Positions 52,309 to 58,099 of a stretch of 58,099 bases of DNA are shown one piece after another. A model generated the notes under the pieces. It made no database searches. It was not told the origin of the DNA and saw only the letters and a list, made by a program, of their open reading frames with translations. Every line of letters begins with the position of its first letter. The stretch's first letter is position 1. Source of the DNA: Gyrodactylus bullatarudis (taxonomy: Eukaryota > Platyhelminthes > Monogenea > Gyrodactylidea > Gyrodactylidae); contig SSNU01000088.1 of the NCBI GenBank assembly GCA_012064415.1, forward strand, positions 209,139-267,237, in the 5' to 3' direction. A program made the translations under genes and the position numbers.

Positions 52309-53602
52309 ATGTCAGAAGACGAAAAAATTGTCCTTGCTCCTTGCCCTGTGTGTAAAAGGACATTTAATGTTACAATTATTGATCGTCATAAAAAAACTTG
52401 TCAGAAGTTAGCCACGAAAAAGCGTAAAGTATTTGATAGTGGTAAACAGAGGCTTGTTGGAACTGGGGCCTCTTTGGAAAAGCGAATCCAACCGGGCCAA
52501 AAAGTACCTAAGCCGACTACTGACCCGAAAATTATTGCTGCTGAAAAGAGGAAAAATAATTGGAGAATAAAACATGAGCAATTTATCAGTACTCTTCAGG
52601 CTAATCGAAACGCAGCCAAAAATCCTAATGCACCTGTTGGTCCATCACCAATTGATCCAAGTATTTTTTGATAAATTTAATTTTTTCTTTCATCTCTAGC
52701 TTTGGTTCAGTGTCCTTATTGTAGTAGAAGATTTAATGAGACAGCAGCAGATCGTCACATACCATTCTGTCGAGATAAATCAAGCAAAGGGGGAGTAACC
52801 CCAGGCGCTGGTACAAAGAAAACCTCGTCAACTGCTTCTAAACCAAGTCCAGGTGGAGCTAGCACCGGTTTAAAGACCAGGAAACCTATTGGATCTGCAA
52901 GTTCTACCCGCAGTGTAGAGTCTACAATGAGCAATAAATCAACAAGCAGCGGTTCTAGCCAACGAATTCCAAGCTCAAAGAAAGCAACACCGACTTCTTC
53001 ATCTAGAAATGTAAGTGAATACGGATACATGTGCTTAAACTAGTTGGTTCTTGATTTTTATCTAGAGTTCTAGCGTAAAACCGGCACGAGGTCCAACTAC
53101 AGGGGGAGAGTAAGTTTTGGTTCTTTCCTCTCTTAATTTTCAGTGTTGTCCATTTCATTTATTTCACTTATTTATTTGTCACTACAGCGGCTCAAGGGAA
53201 GACCAAAGTTTAAATTTAGTCAAGTTGTCGATAAACGAAAAGAAAGCTATCCCTCCTCAAAGACGTCAGCGTAGTACAAGTCGGCGGAGAGTCTCTGTCA
53301 CTATTCCAAGAAGTGTTCGTACTCTGATGAATTTATAAAAGGAGATAACCTTAGAAGAGAGACAGTTGCACTGTTTGTTGTGTGCCAATATTACATACAT
53401 ATATACTTGTATTTGTTAATCCCCTTTATTTCCCTTGTTGTAATACAAATTTTTTTTACTTTTTAATTCTATTCAATATTTTCTATTATTGTATTATAAT
53501 TTTTCAAGGTCGAAGAATAAATGTCATTCTTGTGGCAAAGCATATGCCTCAACATCGGTGAAATTTTGTGTTTCCTGTGGCGTTAAACGGATCAACTTGT
53601 AG
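52309..53602 (+). CDS. C2HC-type zinc-finger protein (ZC2HC1 family)
   Basis: Exons 52309-52660, 52700-53010 and 53066-53109 are followed by one of two possible last exons. Two C2HC fingers are plain: CPVCKRTFNVTIIDRHKKTC in exon 1 and CPYCSRRFNETAADRHIPFC in exon 2, matching the paired fingers of ZC2HC1A-type proteins. A Ser/Thr/Gly-rich disordered segment follows. The last exon can be 53188-53338 (basic tail, RRQRSTSRRRVSVTIP; total 285 residues) or 53509-53602, which encodes a zinc ribbon (CHSCGKAY, FCVSCGVKR). Both accept the same two-base overhang. Introns are 39, 55 and 78 (or 399) nt. The molecular function of this family is poorly known. Confidence 0.85.
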
Positions 53603-54174
53603 GAATTATCTTATTTAAAAAATTCAAAAAGTAAAGAAGAAAACACAATTATTAACAATAGAGAGTAAAAACAATTCACTGGATTATAAAAAACTCATTT
53701 ATACATGATTACATAAACTAATAATTTCTCACTTATTAAAATATACTAATATGACTCAATTAGATTCTCTTGATTCCTTTCAAGTGCTCTCTTTCTCTCT
53801 CTAGATAGAGATAAAAACAAGGGAGGAAACGTCAGATTGTATGAATAATTTAGAAATTTTTTGTATAAATCTCTCGGGTTGGGGCAGTCTTCTGCAATTT
53901 AGTATAATATTAGGTATCTAACAAACAATAGCGTAAGTATGTTAGATGAGCTCAGGAATATCTATTATAATTTAGCTGTGAGGTGTACCAACTTGGTTTC
54001 TATGGGGAAAGTCCTAGTTAGCTATCGATCGCCTTTTATTTTGGTTTTGATCTATCATCTAATTATTACCAATTTAAAGGCTAATGGATAATTCAGAAAA
54101 ATATGACGAATTACATAATTAACTGGTAACCATATTTTATTTTATACCAAAAAATTAATATCTGCACAGTTGAT
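53603..54174. other. Convergent intergenic gap
   Basis: Non-coding DNA between the 3' ends of the zinc-finger gene and RPL13A. It contains a CTCTCTTTCTCTCTCTAG pyrimidine run (53788-53805). No gene or RNA is recognised. Confidence 0.5.
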
Positions 54175-54783
54175 TTAGTATCCGAAAGATTTAAGAATTT
54201 CATTACATTCCTTAAGTTCGTTCTTGGCCTTACCGCGATACATATCTTGTGAGCTCTTCTTGATCTTTTTCTGTTTGTAGAAGACTGAAGATTTGGCTTT
54301 TCTCTTTGATTCCAGTTTCTTAACAACATCCTTGTATTTCCAACCAACTTCGTGGGAGAGTCTACCCAAAACACAAAACTTTCTTCTTTGCTTGAGACGA
54401 AGAACTTTGAGGGCTGATGGGACAACCATTCTCTTCATCTTGTCATAAGGAGCTGGAATGCCTTCAAACACTTTCAAGTCTTTCATAGCTTCATGACCAC
54501 GAGAGATTTTGTGCGGGACCATACCTCTGACGGTCCTCCAGAAAATCTTTGATGGTGAACGAAGATGGTAGGGACCTCTTGTTGGATTGGTGAGAAGTCT
54601 CTTGCGAAGGAAATCGTGATACTTGAGTTTATTACGGAAGAATGAGCCAGAAATATTAATTTCTTCACAGCGGACAACAACGACTTTTTGTCCTTGGAGA
54701 AGAGTCTTGGCTACTATAGATGCAAGTCTACCGAGAAGATGTCCACGGCCATCGATGATCATAGCTTGTTTTTGGAAAAGCAT
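54175..54783 (-). CDS. RPL13A: 60S ribosomal protein L13a (uL13)
   Basis: A 202-residue protein in a single exon, close to the usual 203. Landmarks: [116 protein letters not shown] and the terminal KSFGY. I chose the ATG at 54783 because it gives the normal N-terminus. An upstream in-frame ATG at 54840 would add 19 residues ([14 protein letters not shown]...) that have no counterpart in the family. uL13 is an integral part of the large ribosomal subunit. In many animals this gene has introns hosting snoRNAs; here there are none. It shares a short divergent promoter with RanBP3. Confidence 0.95.
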   Translation of the reverse strand: MLFQKQAMIIDGRGHLLGRLASIVAKTLLQGQKVVVVRCEEINISGSFFRNKLKYHDFLRKRLLTNPTRGPYHLRSPSKIFWRTVRGMVPHKISRGHEAMKDLKVFEGIPAPYDKMKRMVVPSALKVLRLKQRRKFCVLGRLSHEVGWKYKDVVKKLESKRKAKSSVFYKQKKIKKSSQDMYRGKAKNELKECNEILKSFGY

Positions 54784-54922
54784 TTTTAGTGAATGACTGT
54801 TCACGTTAGGAATACGTAAAGTGCGCTTAAAATTTAACAATTAAAACAACATGTCATAAGTTAATACGTGAATTATTTAAAATCAAGTATAGAAATTTAA
54901 ATTATTTGAATAATTAAATTAA
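54784..54922. promoter_or_regulatory. Bidirectional promoter region, RPL13A / RanBP3
   Basis: 139 bp lie between the divergent starts (fewer if the upstream RPL13A ATG at 54840 is used). The minus strand here contains short pyrimidine runs. No certain TOP initiator can be placed. Confidence 0.45.
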
Positions 54923-56499
54923 ATGGAATTTACTTTCAAACCATCATCTCTAGGAAGCCTCAAAAGACCTCAATCAGACGAATCCTTTCCAGATAAAAAA
55001 ATCAAACATTCTGAAGACGTTGACAATACTAAATTACCAAATACAGAGATAAAATTAAAACCCCCGACTTTCTTTACTTATAGTCAGGCTCCAGTTAAAT
55101 CAGAGGATAAACCATCCGATGGATCATTAGTTTCCAAATACATTTTCGGACAAAATATCGCGTCAAAGGTTCTTGTAGAAGATCAAATTGACATTAGTAA
55201 CGATCAAACCAAACAGAATAATGCTTTCTCTGAGTTAGCCAAACAAGCTAGTTCCTCAACAAAAATTGAATCCGAGTCAAATTTAACTCTGGATGAGTCT
55301 GCTGCTCAAATTGCCTCTAAAAATGGATCAAGCTCAAAGAATTCAGAACCAATTAAGTTGTTTACCGGCGAAGAAGACGAATCAACTCAGTTTGAAAAGA
55401 TTGTAGTTGTTTACATGTTTGACAAGAACGCTTCTTCATGGACTAAACTAGGTGTTGGCCTTTTCCATTTAAATGATAAAGTCGGTGAAAATAAAGACAA
55501 GTCAAGAATTGTCATTAGAAATTCATCAACTTTCAAGGTAAATTTCATAATTAAACCTTGATTTTTGAACATATTTTCTCTTATTGGTAAAATCTCTTGC
55601 GTCTTGAATTATTAATCCTTAGGACATGTTTAGTTTATCTTATTATTAATCTTGCCGATTTACAGGTTATGGTGAATACAATAATTTGGCCAAAAATGCA
55701 TCTCTCTTCTGATGAAGAAAAGTCTATTCGTATAAGTGCCATGTCTGAAGATAATTCTGTCAAGATTTACACACTGAAATCGAAGCCAGAGGAAGCAATT
55801 CTCCTATACGAAGAAATTTACAAGAGAATACAGATTTCTAATAACCGGCATAAGGACGAGTTCAATTCGGCCAAAGATCCTGAGGCTCTTAATACTACTA
55901 ATAAAGATTTACCTTCTACAAGTAGAAAATCAGAAGATAATGACGACGAGAGCAGCCTTTCCAGTGAACATCAAGATGCAACCGTCCTTGCTGAGAAAAC
56001 TTGTCTCAGTGTGGATAATTTTGATTTCAAATCGAAAAAATGGAATTCCGTCTCCACTAACGAGGAGAGTTTCGTTCAGATTGAGACATCATCATTTGAT
56101 GAAAATCAAAAGTTTCTCTACATACTCAAGAATGATGGAGATTCTGAAGAAAAGACGACCTTGTTTTCCTCCTGTCTATCCGAGGGTTTCCACATATCCA
56201 ACAAGGATAGCGAAGAAATCCTGGGAATATTCTATTCCGATGATTTTGACGAGGAAGAAAAATTCAACTTGATTCGAATAAAATTCAAGTTGAACGAAGA
56301 TAAAGTCCTTGTCCAGTCAATTTTAAATAAGGTATTATTGGAAATATCAGAGTAAGTGGAACACTCCTGATTAATCTTCTGAGAGATTTGAATGATATTT
56401 TACGGGTAAAACTTATCAAGTATTTTTATCTATAGGAATGCAGAGTTACCCAAATCAAAGGCATTTGTCGAACTATCAGAACAAGAAAAATCGGAATGA
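54923..56499 (+). CDS. RANBP3: Ran-binding protein 3-like (RanBP3)
   Basis: Exons 54923-55537, 55666-56351 and 56436-56499 join in phase to 454 residues. The N-terminus carries an FTFKPSSLG motif, a basic KRPQSDESFPDKKIKH nuclear-localisation-like stretch and SKYIFGQNIASKVL, the FG-type motif of RanBP3. KLFTGEEDESTQFEKIVVVY starts the Ran-binding domain, continuing WTKLGVGLFHLND, KSRIVIRNSS, VNTIIWPKMHLS and KSIRISAMSEDNSVKIYTL. The C-terminal half is acidic and may contain a second, weakly conserved Ran-binding-like fold (KKWNSVSTNEESFVQIETSS), which is unusual. RanBP3 is a nuclear cofactor of CRM1-dependent export. Introns are 128 and 84 nt. Confidence 0.85.
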
Positions 56500-56551
56500 T
56501 TCTATGCCTCAAGAATCAAATTATTGTAATAATTTATGAAAATAGAAAAAT

Positions 56552-56890
56552 TTATTTTGAAATATCTTTATTTGAGTCGTATTTTCCATTATCAAGGGCT
56601 ACTACTTTCCTTGATTCTTTACAATGGGAACATTTCATATAAACTCCTTTTTTGGATATGTGCATTTTAGTCTGGCGAGATACATTAAGTAGACTACAAG
56701 ACTTGCAGATAATGCGTTTAACAGAACGGGCCAAATTCGTTTTACATCGGTTTCGCAATAGAAGCATATTTTTTGATGCATGAATACTAGCTTGAATTAT
56801 GTCATTCTCGGCAAAAAGCTTGGAAACTTCCAGGAGATGTTTCACATTCTGTTCAGGAATATTCATAACTTTAATTAAGTTCAAGAACAA
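56552..56890 (-). CDS. RNase P subunit of the Rpr2/RPP21 family
   Basis: 112 residues without introns. The N-terminal two thirds are helical (HLLEVSKLFAEND, then ASKNMLLLRNRCKTNLARS). Then come VKRIICKSC and MKCSHCKESRKV, two C-x2-C pairs forming the zinc ribbon, with the KR-x-I-C-K-x-C context diagnostic for Rpr2/RPP21/Snm1 proteins. These are protein subunits of nuclear RNase P or RNase MRP that contact pre-tRNA or the RNA subunit. Met 1 is at 56890; Met 9 (MNIPEQ) is an alternative start. The stop lies only 52 bp from the stop of the convergent RanBP3 gene, so the 3' UTRs probably overlap. Confidence 0.8.
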   Translation of the reverse strand: MFLNLIKVMNIPEQNVKHLLEVSKLFAENDIIQASIHASKNMLLLRNRCKTNLARSVKRIICKSCSLLNVSRQTKMHISKKGVYMKCSHCKESRKVVALDNGKYDSNKDISK

Positions 56891-57040
56891 AAATTAAAGT
56901 AGTGATCTACTACTAGTAAAATGATATTTGATAGTTTAAATAAGAATAAATTTAAACAAGAAATAAATCATCTTTTAGTTGTTTAATATTTTATTCATCA
57001 ACTTTTTCAAATCCTCCAAAATTGTATTAATTTGAAAAAA
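56891..57040. promoter_or_regulatory. Bidirectional promoter region, RPP21-like / NAA60
   Basis: 150 bp separate the divergent start codons. The interval is AT-rich, with no motif that can be named with confidence. Confidence 0.45.
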
Positions 57041-58099
57041 ATGTCTTTCATCCAAAAATCACCATGGATGAAACTCCGTAGTCTTAGGCCTGATGATAAA
57101 TCAGAACTTATTGAGTTGTTTTCCCTAATTTTCCCGATAAAGTAGAATATTTATACTCATTTATTATTATAATTAAATAGATACGCTGATTCCTGGTACG
57201 AAAACGTTACTTCAAGCAAAGAAATAATTACATTATCAGTTCTGAAAGATCAAAAAATTATTGGAGTCATAATTTTGAGGATCAAGAAAAATTCTGAATG
57301 CAAAAATTCCTATTTGCTTGAGACCTCATTCCCAGATTATACTCCTATCGCCTACATTCTCATAATCGGTGTACATCCTGAGTTCCAAAATCACGGTATT
57401 GGAACTTTACTCTTTCAACTATCGATAAATTTTATCTCTGGCCGACCTATAGCATTTACAGACGATGAATTATTAGTAAAGTCTTCCATATCAATAGACG
57501 AATATCATCAACAGAATCCAGATCTAAATTTCATCTATAAACCTTACCTTGTTTATCCAACTCTCTATCTTGATGATAGAGATATTTTTGACTTTATGAA
57601 AGGATTGCATTATCCTTGTGAATTTCGATTCTGCCAAGCCATTTACCTTCACACATTGCATAGTAACTCACAGGCCATAAAATTTTATCAGAATCAAAAC
57701 TTTATATTTCATTCTATCGTCGAGAAGCTGTATTACATTGATAAGAACTTTGAAGATGCTCACATTTATATCAAGTTTATTAATTATGGTAAACCATACC
57801 AATCCCTGACTAATAGAGTTTACAATTATGTTTTTGGAAACAGTATTATACGCTCAGCTAGTGATGCTTTACAATATATCAGTCAGCCCTTGTTTTGTAA
57901 CTTGAAACCGAGTCAAACCCAGATCCAGAAAAATAATCAAAAGTAATTCTAAATATTTTCCCTAGAAATCTTTTGCTAATAAATACTCTATTCAGCTTCT
58001 ATTACAATCAAGACAATGAAATAGGCCAAAGTGAAGAGGACTCTAGTTCAAGTTATGGCGAAAATGATTCAGATTCTGAGGACTATAAAAGTGAATCTT
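57041..58099 (+). CDS. NAA60: N-alpha-acetyltransferase 60 (GNAT family), 3' end outside the window
   Basis: Exon 1 (57041-57141) encodes MKLRSLRPDDKSELIELF and FPI. A 39-nt intron follows, and exon 2 (57181-57942) continues KYADSWYENVTSSKEIITLS, matching the FPI-YPDSWY block of NAA60. AYILIIGVHPEFQNHGIGTL contains the acetyl-CoA binding R/Q-x-x-G-x-G/A-type loop, here QNHGIG. AIYLHTLHSNSQAIKFYQNQ is the conserved LHVL-NxxAIxFY segment. A large insertion (about residues 115-160) is longer than usual. NAA60 is a Golgi-associated enzyme that acetylates N-termini of membrane proteins. If TAA at 57944 is read, the protein has 288 residues; a GTAATT donor at 57943 allows splicing to an acidic exon from 57996 (NFYYNQDNEIGQSEEDSSSS) that runs off the window. 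Confidence 0.88.

Noticed and set aside
52755..53030. Minus-strand frame over the zinc-finger gene
   Set aside because: Antisense shadow of the Ser-rich second exon. The plus strand has the splice sites and C2HC motifs.
54111..54425. Second minus-strand frame at the 3' end of RPL13A
   Set aside because: Out-of-frame shadow of the ribosomal protein gene.

Overview
This window is nuclear DNA of an animal: AT-rich, with spliceosomal introns and animal transposon families. The ribosomal protein L13A gene looks arthropod-like (its C-terminus ends KSFGY), so a small arthropod such as a crustacean is plausible, but the sequence does not settle the species. There are no bacterial operons, CRISPR arrays or phage genes.

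The first ~49 kb is a transposon graveyard holding one unknown host gene. It contains: (1) Penelope-like retroelements (PLEs) with reverse transcriptase and GIY-YIG pieces at about 5.0, 7.5, 19.5-21.6, 21.6-22.0, 27.0 and 38.2-39.1 kb, plus recurrent terminal blocks carrying hammerhead-ribozyme-like motifs; (2) piggyBac elements at 0-0.3, 15.5-17.2 and 44.7-46.3 kb, a TTAA-flanked MITE at 14.4-14.9 kb and isolated piggyBac ends; (3) a family of TA-flanked, 0.7-kb, almost fully palindromic hairpin elements (4.2, 10.8, 20.0, 36.8, 44.5 kb and fragments); (4) hAT elements, a Mutator-like (MULE) element, and pogo/Tigger and Tc1/mariner relics; (5) a minus-strand LINE at 24-27 kb; and (6) one tRNA-derived SINE. 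Nesting is deep: SINE in hairpin, hairpin in PLE, piggyBac in hairpin, piggyBac in MULE, LINE in PLE. A three-exon gene for a small cysteine-containing secreted protein (exons at 32.8, 47.1 and 47.6 kb) would have a 14-kb first intron filled with these elements.

The last ~8.5 kb (49.6-58.1 kb) is a compact housekeeping cluster on strictly alternating strands: eIF2B epsilon (-), a ZC2HC1-type zinc-finger protein (+), RPL13A (-), RanBP3 (+), an Rpr2/RPP21-type RNase P subunit (-) and NAA60 (+, running off the window). These form three head-to-head pairs with 121-150 bp between start codons. Introns are very short (26-128 nt). One eIF2B epsilon intron is only 26 nt.

The most interesting signals are the hammerhead-like motifs of the PLE termini, where helix I changes in a compensatory way between copies; the palindromic hairpin family, with pre-insertion (empty) sites visible inside this same window; and the unknown secreted-protein gene. 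All calls come from reading the sequence by eye. No database or folding program was run.
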